Shown here: one piece after another, positions 55,158-63,608 of the stretch
Numbering within the stretch: position 1 is the stretch's first letter
How the letters are laid out: each line of letters starts with the position of its first letter
Assembly: GCA_963773735.1 (NCBI GenBank)
Contig: CAVZCK010000016.1
Coordinates: 122,639-186,638, forward strand
Length of the DNA: 64,000 nucleotides
From: CAVZCK01 sp963773735
GTDB taxonomy: Bacteria; Pseudomonadota; Alphaproteobacteria; Rhizobiales; Rhodomicrobiaceae
Direction of reading: 5' to 3'
The notes under the pieces: generated by a model
Databases searched by the model: none
Told to the model about the DNA's origin: nothing
What the model saw: only the letters and a program-made list of their open reading frames with translations
Translations under genes and position numbers: made by a program

Positions 55158-55172
55158 TGGCACGCCTTTTGA
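55158..55172 (+). promoter_or_regulatory. Sigma-54 promoter for glnK-amtB
   Basis: TGGCACGCCTTTTGA matches the -24/-12 consensus TGGCACG-N4-TTGC/A with GG and G correctly spaced (GG-N10-G). It lies about 97 bases upstream of the glnK ATG. Nitrogen control through NtrC is the known mode for this operon. Confidence 0.8.
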
Positions 55173-55268
55173 TTTACAGATTCCGGCTTCGGCATTTGGA
55201 GGGCCTGCGCCTATGGGCTCTCCATGAAGCAGTAGAAGCGGGAGCTCCAAACGCAAGGGAGAAATTTG

Positions 55269-55607
55269 ATGAAATTGGTGATGGCCGTCATCAAGCCCTT
55301 CAAGCTCGATGAGGTGCGGCAAGCGCTCACGGATATCGGCATCCAGGGAATGACTGTCACTGAAGTCAAGGGCTACGGGCGACAGAAAGGACACACGGAG
55401 ATTTATCGAGGCGCCGAATATGAGGTGAACTTCGTGCCCAAGCTCAAGATCGAGGTGGCGGTGCCAAGCACTTCCGCTGACAAGGCGGTCGATGCGATCG
55501 CCTCCGCTGCGAAGACCGGACAGATCGGCGACGGCAAGATCTTTGTCATGCCGATCGACGATTCGATCCGTATTCGCACGGGAGAAACAGGCGACGACGC
55601 ACTTTAA
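55269..55607 (+). CDS. glnK: PII signal protein GlnK
   Basis: 112 residues from the ATG at 55269 (MKLVMAVIKPFKLDEVRQAL), which has AAGGGAG upstream. The T-loop YGRQKGHTEIYRGAEYEVNF holds the Tyr that is uridylylated, and the B/C loops end DDSIRIRTGETGDDAL. It binds ATP, ADP and 2-oxoglutarate and blocks AmtB when nitrogen is plentiful. Confidence 0.97.
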   Translation: MKLVMAVIKPFKLDEVRQALTDIGIQGMTVTEVKGYGRQKGHTEIYRGAEYEVNFVPKLKIEVAVPSTSADKAVDAIASAAKTGQIGDGKIFVMPIDDSIRIRTGETGDDAL

Positions 55608-55622
55608 TCAGGGGAAAAACGG

Positions 55623-57095
55623 ATGAAGAAACTTGCATTAACGCTTGGCTGCGCGGCCCTCGTGGGCATGGCGGCCGCGGCGTTGCTGACAGACCCGGCT
55701 TTCGCCCAGGCTGCCGCGCCTGCGGCGCCTGCCGCCAAAGCGCCGGAGCTTGTATTCAACAAAGCCGACGACTGTTGGATGATGATATCGAGCGCCCTCG
55801 TCCTGATGATGACGGTGCCCGGTCTCGCCTTGTTCTATGGCGGCATGGTCCGCACGAAGAACATGCTTTCGATCATTACGGAGGTGCTGGCGATCCAATG
55901 CATCGTCTGTGTGGTGTGGTTCCTCTGGGGCTACAGCATGGCCTTCACCGAAGGCTCTGGCTTTCTGGCGCCATTCGTCGGCGGCTTTAGCAAAGTCTTC
56001 CTGCATGGCGTGAAGATCGATTCCATGGTGGAGACGTTCTCGCTGGGCGTTGGCCTGCATGAACTCATCTACATCTGCTTCCAGATGACTTTCGCCGCCA
56101 TCACGACGGCGCTGGCCATTGGCGGCTTCGCAGAGCGCATGAAATTCTCGGCGATTGTGCTGTTCGCGATCTTGTGGTCCACGATCGTCTATTTCCCGAT
56201 CGCCCACTCGGTCTGGTTCTGGCCTGGCCCGAGCGGCATTGCCACCAATCCTGACAGCGCTTCGACTGGTGGTTTTGGCTGGCAGATGGGTGCGCTCGAC
56301 TTCGCGGGCGGAACCGTGGTGCATATCAATGCCGGTATTGCCGGCTTTGTCGGTGCCCTGCTGCTTGGCCGTCGCGTTGGTTTCGGCAAGGAGCCGATGG
56401 CTCCGCATTCGCTGACGTTGACGATGACGGGCGCGGCTCTGCTGTGGGTCGGCTGGTTCGGCTTCAACGCCGGTTCGAACCTCGAAGCCAACCAATATGC
56501 CGGCCTCGCCATGGCGAATACCTTCATCGCGACGGCCGCCGCCGGCCTGAGCTGGATGTTCACCGAATGGCTGTTCAAGGGCAAGCCGAGCCTCCTGGGC
56601 CTGGCCTCCGGCATCGTGGCCGGTCTCGTTGCCGTCACGCCGGCATCGGGCTTCGGTGGACCGATGGGCACGCTGATCCTTGGCCTCGTCGCCGGTATCG
56701 TCTGCTTCTTCTTCTGCACGGCAGTGAAGAGCGCGTTCGGCTATGACGACACGCTCGATGTGTTCGGCGTGCACGCCGTCGGCGGCTTCATCGGCGCCAT
56801 TGGCACCGGCTTGGTCGTCAATCCCGATTGGGGCGGCGCCGGCATCGTGGATTACACCAAATGCGCGATTAAGGGCGGCGTATTCACGAGCGATTGCGGC
56901 GCGGCGACCTACGACATGGTCGGGCAGGTGATCATCCAGGCCAAGAATGCGTCCATGACGATCCTCTGGTCCGGCGTCGGCAGCCTGATCGTCTACATCA
57001 TCATCGGCGTCCTTGTCGGCCTGCGCGTTTCCGAGGAAACGGAGCGCGAGGGCCTCGACATCGTCGAGCATGGTGAGCGCGCTTACAATATGTAA
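55623..57095 (+). CDS. amtB: Ammonium transporter AmtB
   Basis: 490 residues. A signal peptide (to AFAQA) is followed by eleven membrane spans. Characteristic segments are ALFYGGMVRTKNMLSIITEV, GGFAERMKFSAIVLFAILWS, DFAGGTVVHINAGIAGFVGA (pore His) and VFGVHAVGGFIGAIGTGLVV (second pore His). It conducts ammonium into the cell and is gated by GlnK, encoded 15 bases upstream. Confidence 0.97.
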   Translation: MKKLALTLGCAALVGMAAAALLTDPAFAQAAAPAAPAAKAPELVFNKADDCWMMISSALVLMMTVPGLALFYGGMVRTKNMLSIITEVLAIQCIVCVVWFLWGYSMAFTEGSGFLAPFVGGFSKVFLHGVKIDSMVETFSLGVGLHELIYICFQMTFAAITTALAIGGFAERMKFSAIVLFAILWSTIVYFPIAHSVWFWPGPSGIATNPDSASTGGFGWQMGALDFAGGTVVHINAGIAGFVGALLLGRRVGFGKEPMAPHSLTLTMTGAALLWVGWFGFNAGSNLEANQYAGLAMANTFIATAAAGLSWMFTEWLFKGKPSLLGLASGIVAGLVAVTPASGFGGPMGTLILGLVAGIVCFFFCTAVKSAFGYDDTLDVFGVHAVGGFIGAIGTGLVVNPDWGGAGIVDYTKCAIKGGVFTSDCGAATYDMVGQVIIQAKNASMTILWSGVGSLIVYIIIGVLVGLRVSEETEREGLDIVEHGERAYNM

Positions 57096-57102
57096 GCTTC
57101 CC

Positions 57103-57180
57103 CTAGTGTGGTGATCGGGAAGTCCCCGCTATCGTTTCAGCAGGCGCTTTAGGGGACTTCCCGATCTCAAAGCACACTAG
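57103..57180. repeat. CTAG-ended palindromic element (copy D)
   Basis: 78 bp from CTAGTGTGGTGATCGGGAAG to GCACACTAG, with arms GATCGGGAAGTCCCC and GGGGACTTCCCGATC. It is nearly identical, inverted, to copy C at 38172-38251. It lies 7 bases past the amtB stop and could also act as a terminator hairpin. Confidence 0.9.
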
Positions 57181-57245
57181 AAACCTATATTTGCTAGTGT
57201 CCCTTATGAATCCGAAGTTCGCCTCATTTTGCAGCTTACTCCTTA

Positions 57246-57905
57246 GAGCCTGACCCAAAAGCTAGTTGCGCCCGCTGTGGTTGCGTGATTTACCGGCTTC
57301 GGTTGAAATGGAGCGGTGATTTGGAATGTGGACGGCATCGGGCTGTGTATCGGCGTGACGGTGGACGGTTTCCCAGCGATCTGACAGATGCGGAATGGGA
57401 ACGGTTGAAGCCGCTGATTCCGGATGCTTCACCGGGCGGGCGACCGCGGAAGACGGATATGCGTTCGGCAATGAACGCGATCCTCTATTTGCTGCGCACC
57501 GGATGTCCCTGGCGGTATTTGCCTCGGGACGGATTTCCGCCACGCTCGACCGTCTACAACATCTTTCGCAAATTCCAGAAGGACGGCGTATGGGATCTCA
57601 TCTGGGCGCATATTCATGCTGACTTGCGGGAAAAGCTTGGACGCGAAGCGAGCCCGACCGCCGGCATCCTGGACAGCCAGTCGCTCAAATCGGCGGAAAA
57701 GGGGGCGGCAAAGACGACCAGGTGGGCTACGACGCCGGCAAGAAAGTAAAGGGCCGCAAGCTTCACGCGCTCGTCGACACTGAAGGCCTGCCGATCCGGG
57801 TCGTGGTCCATTCCGCCGGCATCCAGGATCGTGACGGCGCGGCGCTGGTGCTCGATAAAATCCGCAAAAGCCATCCCTGGCTGCAACTGGACGCCTCCAA
57901 GAACC
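57246..57905 (+). mobile_element. Truncated IS5-family (IS427-like) insertion sequence
   Basis: A transposase frame runs from 57285 and, after a one-base change near 57725, to about 57905. It reads LTDAEWERLKPLIPDASPGG, RPRKTDMRSAMNAILYLLRT, GCPWRYLPRDGFPPRSTVYN and KVKGRKLHALVDTEGLPIRV. The last catalytic region is absent: after HPWLQL the sequence diverges. A likely left end begins GAGCCTGACCCAAAA at 57246. It is inactive. Confidence 0.82.
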
Positions 57906-58004
57906 CTGTTTTGATGGCGGGATCGACCGATGAGGGTGGGAGGGTGCGATCAATTCGAGCGAGCGTGGCCTAGCCTGGCAGCATTCCCCCCTTCTCGCGC
58001 CATG

Positions 58005-59124
58005 TTAAGCAGCCATGGCGGCTTTCTCTGTCAGCCAGACCATGCGGCGCATATTTGTGAAAAGGTTGGCCAGCCCGATCTTCACCTGTGCTCTGGCAAT
58101 GCCGATGGTGCGGACGGCGAGCGCCATCGGCCCCTTCTGCCAAGCAAAGACGTGCTCGACCTCGGCACGCACTTCTGACTTGGCAGCGTTGGCTTTTGCA
58201 ATGCGCTCGGGCATGGGCCTGCCCTTGGGCTTCTTGCGATGGATTTGGGATGTGAAGCCATGCCTGGCGAGGTGAGCCTCGTTCTTTTCCGACCGATAGG
58301 CGGTATCGGCCCAGACCGGGCTGGCGGTGTTGGTCATATCGAGCAAGACCGGCAGCACCGTGCCGTCATACTCCGCTGCATCGGTGACCGCCCATGTGCG
58401 AATGAGCCGGTGACGACGGTCGACGCCGATATGGTTTTTGTAGCCGAAGGCCGGAACTGCGATATCGACGCGCTTGCCTCCATCCGCGGCCGGCTTGGCC
58501 TTGGAATACTTTATCGTCCAACGCGCATCAGTGTCCTTTTGCGCCGCCTTGGCTGGCTCGTCCGGCCAGATTTCATCGGCCGTCTTGCCCTCCTTGATCG
58601 CTCGCTTTTCATCATCGGTATTGCGCTGCTTGGGAGCGGCGACAATGGTGGCATCGACGATTTGGCCGCCCATGGCGAGAAAGCCAGCTTCGCGTAAAGT
58701 CTCATCGAAGCGGTTGAACAGAACTTCGATGGCCGTCTTGCCATTGATAACCGCCTTTGTCAGCGTTTCGCGGAAGGTCCAGATCGTGTTCGCATCAGGC
58801 ACCGCATCGGCCAGGCTCAATCCCAGAAACCGCATGAACGAAAGCCGGTCCCCCGCCTTCGCGAGGGCAGGCCTTGATCAGATATTCCGTGCGCTCGTCC
58901 GAGAGCGAATGGCTCGTCTGCAGGATCAGCACCTTGAACATCAGCACGTGATCGAAGGGAGGACGGCCGCCCTTGGAACGGTCCGAACGCGGCACGGCGC
59001 GCTCCAGATCCGGCCGGAAACGCTCGAAATCCACCAGCTTGGCGAGCTTCTCCAGCGCATCGCCCTTGGCCGACAAGGCCGCCAGACGCTCATCAATATC
59101 GAAAAAGCCCGCCTGCCGCGCCAT
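58005..59124 (-). mobile_element. IS5-family transposase gene broken by a 22-bp palindromic insertion
   Basis: The N-terminal part (MARQAGFFDIDERLAALSAK, GRPPFDHVLMFKVLILQTSH, SDERTEYLIK) runs from 59124. Then 22 bases at 58851-58872 interrupt DRLSF, and the rest continues from MRFLGLSLADAVPDANTIWT through FGYKNHIGVDRRHRLIRTWA to EKAAMAA. Without the insert the frame would be intact. It is the IS5-group type of transposase with the DDE motif. Confidence 0.88.
58851..58872. repeat. 22-bp palindromic insert inside the IS5 transposase
   Basis: CCCCGCCTTCGCGAGGGCAG plus GC separates two parts of a conserved transposase codon run (ATCAAG / GACCGGCTTTCG on the minus strand). CCCGCCTTCGCGAGGGC is itself a near-perfect inverted repeat. 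Its length is not a multiple of three, so it shifts the frame. Confidence 0.75.
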
Positions 59125-59240
59125 CTTTGCCCCCAATCCGCGAATCTCGCACATTGTGTAACTGCAGGTGGCTGCCCTCGCCGAGCCACGAGGTCCAGGA
59201 TGACTGGCCTCAACGATAATCGGCGACGGAGAGAGCAGCC

Positions 59241-60266
59241 ATGCAGCAGTATGTCGGATTGGACGTCTCCCAGAAAGAGACCGCGGTTTGCGTAATCGAT
59301 GAGGCCGGTAGCATCGTGTTCGAGGGTAAGGCGCGGTCCGAGCCCGGAGCACTGGCGAAGGTGATCGCCAAGCGGGCACCGGAGGCGGTCCGTATCGGCT
59401 TCGAGACCGGCGCCATGTCAAGTTGGCTCTGGCACGAGCTGAAACGGATCGATCTGCCGGTTGTTTGCATCGATGCGCGGCATGCGCATGCGGCCCTGTC
59501 GGTGCGCATCAACAAGAGCGATCCCAACGATGCGCGTGGCATCGCCGAGTTGATGCGCATGGGCTGGTATCGCGAGGTCAAGGTGAAAAGCCAGGCAAGC
59601 GCACTGATCCGCTCGTTGCTGGTTGCGCGCGCCCGTCTCGTCAGCATCCGTCGCGATCTTGAGAACCAGGTCCGCAGCCTTCTGAAGGAACATGGCCTTC
59701 TGTTCCCGCGTGCCATCGGTGCACAGTTCCGTGCCCGTGTGCGCGAGCTTGCCGGCGAGGGCGGGTTGCGCGCAATCATTGACTGTCTACTCGCGGTGCA
59801 TGAGCAGGTGACGGACGAACAGATTAAACTCGATAGGCGCGTGCGTGAGATGGCCAAGGCGGACCAGACGACGCGGCGCCTGATGACGGTTCCGGGCATC
59901 GGCGTGGTCACGGCGCTGACGTTCCGCCACACCATCGACGACCCATCCCGCTTCAAGTCGGCAACGAGTGTTGGCGCTTATCTCGGCCTGACGCCACGGC
60001 GCAAGCAATCGGGAGAGCTCGATCTGACCGGTCGCATTTCAAGGTGGGGCGATCGGCTGCTGCGCACATACCTGTTTGAGGCTGCAAGCGTGCTCATTCA
60101 TCGCACGAAACGCCCCTCGCCGCTTCAGGATTGGGGGCAGCGGCTCGTCAAACGCGTCGGCCTGAAGAAAGCCAAGGTCGCCATCGCACGAAAGCTTGCG
60201 ATCATCCTGCACTGCATCTGGACGGACGGTACCGAGTTCGACTGGGGGACGCCGGCAAAGATCTGA
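59241..60266 (+). mobile_element. IS110-family transposase (complete)
   Basis: 341 residues. The N-terminal DEDD domain (YVGLDVSQKETAVCVIDEAG, CIDARHAHAALSVRINKSDP, DPNDARGIAELM) and the C-terminal serine-type domain (RRLMTVPGIGVVTALTFRHT, KSATSVGAYLGLTPRRKQSG) are both present and unbroken. IS110-family transposases use a bridge RNA from the element's non-coding end. Two adjacent hairpins at 60302-60339 lie just after the gene. Confidence 0.95.
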
Positions 60267-60301
60267 ACCATCTGAACACGAGCCTCTGAGCTTCAACTGA
60301 T

Positions 60302-60339
60302 CCGGCCACGGAATGGCCGGCTCCTGTCCCTGCCGGGAC
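60302..60339. repeat. Two adjacent hairpins after the IS110 transposase
   Basis: CCGGCCA-CGGAA-TGGCCGG (60302-60320) and GTCCC-TGCC-GGGAC (60326-60339) are perfect short stem-loops. They lie in the non-coding tail of the element, where some IS110-family members encode their bridge RNA. No direct sign of transcription. Confidence 0.45.
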
Positions 60340-60472
60340 GGCGGTGCTGGTGACCTCGATCAATCGGCTGACGGGCGTTCTCGGACCTCGTTGCGCACGG
60401 TGAGGCACCCACCCCGGACACAAAAATGAGGCGCCGACCTCGGAAAGGACCCTGACCCCGGCAGCGATCAGC

Positions 60473-61495
60473 GTGCCATCGTGCTCGCGGCGGTCAAGGA
60501 CAAGCCCGCTCGCCGAAGCACGCGAGAAGGCTGCTGATGCCAGGAAGCTGACGCGACAGGACATCGACCCTATCGAAGCTCGCAAAGCTGATGGCACGGC
60601 CTCCAAGGGGATGACATTCGACAAGGCGGCCACGGCCTACATCCAGGCCCACAAAACGGGCTGGCGCGGGGCGCGAACGGCGCATCGCTGGCAATCGGAG
60701 CTGGAGCGCTACGCCTACCCTGCCTTCGGTAAGCGCGATGTGGCCACCGTCACCGTTGACGATGTGCTGCGCGTCCTCGCACCGATCTGGGCGACAAAGA
60801 ATGAGACAGCATCAAAGGTCCGCGAACGGATCGAAGCTGTGCTAGATTGGGCAGGGGCCAAGGGCTACCGCACGGGCGTGAACCCGGCAATGTGGCGCGG
60901 CAACCTGAAACATCTCCTGCCCGCCCGCGCGAAGGTTCACACAGTCCAACATCATCCCGCCTTGCCGTGGCAGGAGCTACCTGCCTTCATGGCCGATCTG
61001 CGCGGCCGTGACGCGCTCGCTGCCCGGGCGTTGGAGGTCACCATCCTGACTGCATGCCGCACGAGCGAAGTCCTCAACGCGGATCGCTCTGAATTGAATG
61101 GCGATCTATGGGTGATACCAGCCAAGCGGATGAAGGGGCAAAAGGAGCATCGCGTGCCGCTCTCCACTCAGGCGTGCACGATCATTTCATCGCTGCCCCA
61201 TCTTGCGGGCGTTAGCTACGTCTTTCCCGGTCATCGTGACGGTCGTCCATTGTCGGGCATGGCCATGGAAATGCTTCTGCGGCGCATGGGTCGCGACGAC
61301 ATCACTGTGCACGGCTTTCGTTCCACGTTCCGCGATTGGGCAGCCGATACAACCGATTTTCCTAGAGAAATTAGTGAATTGTGCCTGGCGCATGAAGTTG
61401 GCAGTGAAGTTGAGCGCGCCTACCGGCGAAGTGACTTGTTGTTTAAGCGTAGAGAACTGATGCAGAGATGGGGTGATTACTGTTACCAGATATAG
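60473..61495 (+). CDS. Tyrosine-type integrase, lacking its N-terminus
   Basis: 340 residues as read. The catalytic domain is complete: TACRTSEVLNADRSELNG (first Arg), VHGFRSTFRDWAADTTDFPR (His-x-x-Arg), LCLAHEVGSEVERAYRRSDL (His and nucleophile Tyr). The core-binding domain begins at MTFDKAATAYIQAHKTGWRG. The usual N-terminal arm-binding domain (about 80-90 residues) is missing; only LAEAREKAADARKLTRQDID remains. The IS110 element lies directly upstream and probably removed it. Confidence 0.88.
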   Translation: MPSCSRRSRTSPLAEAREKAADARKLTRQDIDPIEARKADGTASKGMTFDKAATAYIQAHKTGWRGARTAHRWQSELERYAYPAFGKRDVATVTVDDVLRVLAPIWATKNETASKVRERIEAVLDWAGAKGYRTGVNPAMWRGNLKHLLPARAKVHTVQHHPALPWQELPAFMADLRGRDALAARALEVTILTACRTSEVLNADRSELNGDLWVIPAKRMKGQKEHRVPLSTQACTIISSLPHLAGVSYVFPGHRDGRPLSGMAMEMLLRRMGRDDITVHGFRSTFRDWAADTTDFPREISELCLAHEVGSEVERAYRRSDLLFKRRELMQRWGDYCYQI

Positions 61496-61858
61496 TGCAG
61501 GAAGGCAGCTACGCCCATGTCGGCGAGACCCAGGTCGGTGAGGACATCTCTCTGAAGGCAGGAAACGATCTTGCCATCGAGTGCCCCCAAGGTCGAGGCG
61601 GCGCGCTACATTCTCGCCGAAGCCGCCGGAGGTCGAAAGCATTTGGTGTCCGCCGGCCCGCCGACGAAGTCGATCGCAGGATCGGCTAGGTGTATTGCGT
61701 CCGCGTGACGCCGATCGGTTGTGCGTGCCGATGACGGCACGGTATCCCGGCGGCGCGGCAGCTATGGTCCCTTCCTACTGCCGCGCCGGGCTATTAGTGA
61801 AAGATGCGTGGCCCTACAGTGAACAGATCCGTAAGCCGCCGCCCGTGGCTGTGACCGC
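61496..61858. other. Gap after the integrase
   Basis: 363 bases. I see no gene. A GC-rich inverted repeat (CCGGCGGCGCGGCAG / CTGCCGCGCCGGG) lies around 61747-61791. It could be part of an attachment region or a gene remnant. Confidence 0.4.
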
Positions 61859-62092
61859 TTAATGTTTCTTGTCCTTCGGCGGATGCGGGTCATTGCCGTA
61901 GCTGTCGCTATCCTGGATTGTGCCGTCCTTCTTATGGATCACGATCTCAACATTCTCGCGCCTTGCCTGTTCCCGCGCTCTTTCCAGCGCCTCCGCCTTC
62001 GTGCCGGTCACGACGCCGGCCCGGCCGGCACCTTCCTTCTTCGTCGCCCACCCGTCTTTGTGAGGCACGACATGGATGTCTTTCTTGCTCAT
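61859..62092 (-). CDS. DUF2188 protein
   Basis: 77 residues from the ATG at 62092 (MSKKDIHVVPHKDGWATKKE); an ATG two codons upstream is the other option. The middle GTKAEALERAREQARRENVE and the end IHKKDGTIQDSDSYGNDPHP are DUF2188, a small family of phage and island genes. Function unknown. Confidence 0.88.
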   Translation of the reverse strand: MSKKDIHVVPHKDGWATKKEGAGRAGVVTGTKAEALERAREQARRENVEIVIHKKDGTIQDSDSYGNDPHPPKDKKH

Positions 62093-62147
62093 GGTCATCT
62101 TCCTTTGCTTAGAAATTGGGGGCTTTCGCCTCCGGACACTGTGCCGC

Positions 62148-62438
62148 TCAGCCGACACATTCATACAGCGACAGCAGATTGTTCGGCTGCTCGCCGTCCG
62201 CCACGGTCTTTAGGTATTTGTTGCCGAACCGGCTTACCGCCACGGTTACGTCGACCGCCTGGCCGCCGGTCCGCACGAAGAACTGCCATTTCTTGGCCTC
62301 CATGCCGGCGATGGCGTCTTCCTGCGAAAGCTTCCATCGTGAGCCGTCGGTGTTCTGACCGCCGATCGCCCGGATCCGCTCATGGGCGTTGTAACGATCG
62401 GTTTTGTTGATGCATTTGATTTCGTGTCTTGAGGCCAT
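62148..62438 (-). CDS. DUF3892-like protein
   Basis: 96 residues. IKCINKTDRYNAHERIRAIG, WKLSQEDAIAGMEAKKWQFF and VDVTVAVSRFGNKYLKTVAD fit DUF3892. It is commonly found with DUF2188 in mobile islands. Function unknown. Confidence 0.82.
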   Translation of the reverse strand: MASRHEIKCINKTDRYNAHERIRAIGGQNTDGSRWKLSQEDAIAGMEAKKWQFFVRTGGQAVDVTVAVSRFGNKYLKTVADGEQPNNLLSLYECVG

Positions 62439-62562
62439 GCCGTTGATCTTCCTTCCGTCTATAGCATCGCGCGCCGTTCACAACGGCAAAACGCTGATCG
62501 GAGATGCGCGTATCATGTAGGCGCACGATCTTCAAGCCCGCGCGTTCAACCGGTGGATTTTG

Positions 62563-63281
62563 TTAGCCGAACAGCGCCTGGCCCTGTGCTTCGCCGAGCA
62601 GGCCAAGCTTCAAAAGGCGAACGCGCGCAGCATCCGCGGAGACCGGAAATTCCTTCACTCACGCGGCGCGCGAGGAGGCCGCCTAATTCGCTCAGCGGCG
62701 CAACGGCGCCGTAATGGCCGTGCTCCCGTCAGGACGGCCTCAACGGCGCGCCTGACATAGCTCACCGGCATCAAGAGCGCCCCGCAGCCATAGCCTGCTT
62801 GCCATTCCATCCAGTCCGTCTGTGGCAGCGCCAAGGGGTCGGCGTCGCGTTTGCACATGGTGCGGAAGCTGTCGCCGCCATCGAACAGGCCGCGCTGGCT
62901 TTGCGCCATCTGGAACAGATAGCCGTGCAAACGCACATGCGTATACTCATGAGTGAGCGTGGTACGCAGTCTATTCTCCCGCCGGTCGTCATCCGTCAGT
63001 TTGGCTGAAATCTTCACGGCTGGCCGGCGTTCCGGAAGGCGACGAGTAAGCCCCTCCACATCAGCTCCGTAGCCTGAGAGGTCTGCATAGCAGTCAAGGT
63101 CCGAGGCGTCTCGCTCGATCAGTTTTTTCAGATCCTCGGTATCGATCGGAAACTCAATCTCACCGTGCTGGGCGCGAAGAAACGTCGTAATGAGCCGCTC
63201 ACATTCACGGTCGAGCTCAGCCGGTTCGTAATACGGCCGTTCGGGAAAGCGGCCCGTCGCATCTTTCACATGCCGCACCAT
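62563..63281 (-). CDS. ImmA/IrrE-type metallopeptidase, frameshifted near its end
   Basis: About 239 residues from the ATG at 63281. LRTTLTHEYTHVRLHGYLFQ carries the HExxH-type zinc site (His-Glu-Tyr-Thr-His), and WQAGYGCGALLMPVSYVRRA is typical of ImmA/IrrE peptidases. Near 62735 and 62645 the frame changes, after which VSADAARVRLLKLGLLGEAQ completes the family C-terminus to a TAA. Such enzymes cleave a partner XRE repressor; the partner is encoded just upstream. Confidence 0.82.
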
Positions 63282-63282
63282 C

Positions 63283-63608
63283 TCAGCCTTTCTTCCCCTC
63301 CGTCTTCCTGCGAAAGGCAACCATCCCCTCTTTGAATTTTTCTGGTGGTAGCCTCTGGCTGCGCTCCAGCTCGGGAAAGCGGCCATTGAGGTAATGCAGA
63401 TAGTCGGCGTTAAACGAAGCACGCTTGCAAATTGGCTGATCATGCGATCGCTCGACGAACTGTGCCTATCGCGCTCGATATCGTTTAGATATTGGGCAGA
63501 GATCGCTTCTTCATCCTCACGACGTATCTTTGTCGCCAGCTCCTTCTGGCTTAGCCCGAGCTCTTTTCTTTTTGCGGCAATTACCCCTCCCAACGTCACA
63601 TCGCTCAA
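63283..63608 (-). CDS. XRE-family repressor, frameshifted once
   Basis: About 108 residues. The helix-turn-helix is GVIAAKRKELGLSQKELATK then AISAQYLNDIERDRHSSSSD. After a one-base change near 63410 it continues DYLHYLNGRFPELERSQRLP and ends KTEGKKG with a TGA that nearly touches the ATG of the peptidase gene. The pair forms a repressor-protease switch as in ImmR/ImmA. Confidence 0.8.

Noticed and set aside
55638..57071. Long open frame (477 codons) antisense to amtB
   Set aside because: It mirrors amtB codons in GC-rich DNA, its product is full of His/Arg/Asp/Gly with no domain, and amtB is unmistakable.
60267..61858. tRNA gene as integrase attachment site
   Set aside because: I looked for T-arm and CCA-end patterns near the integrase and saw none.
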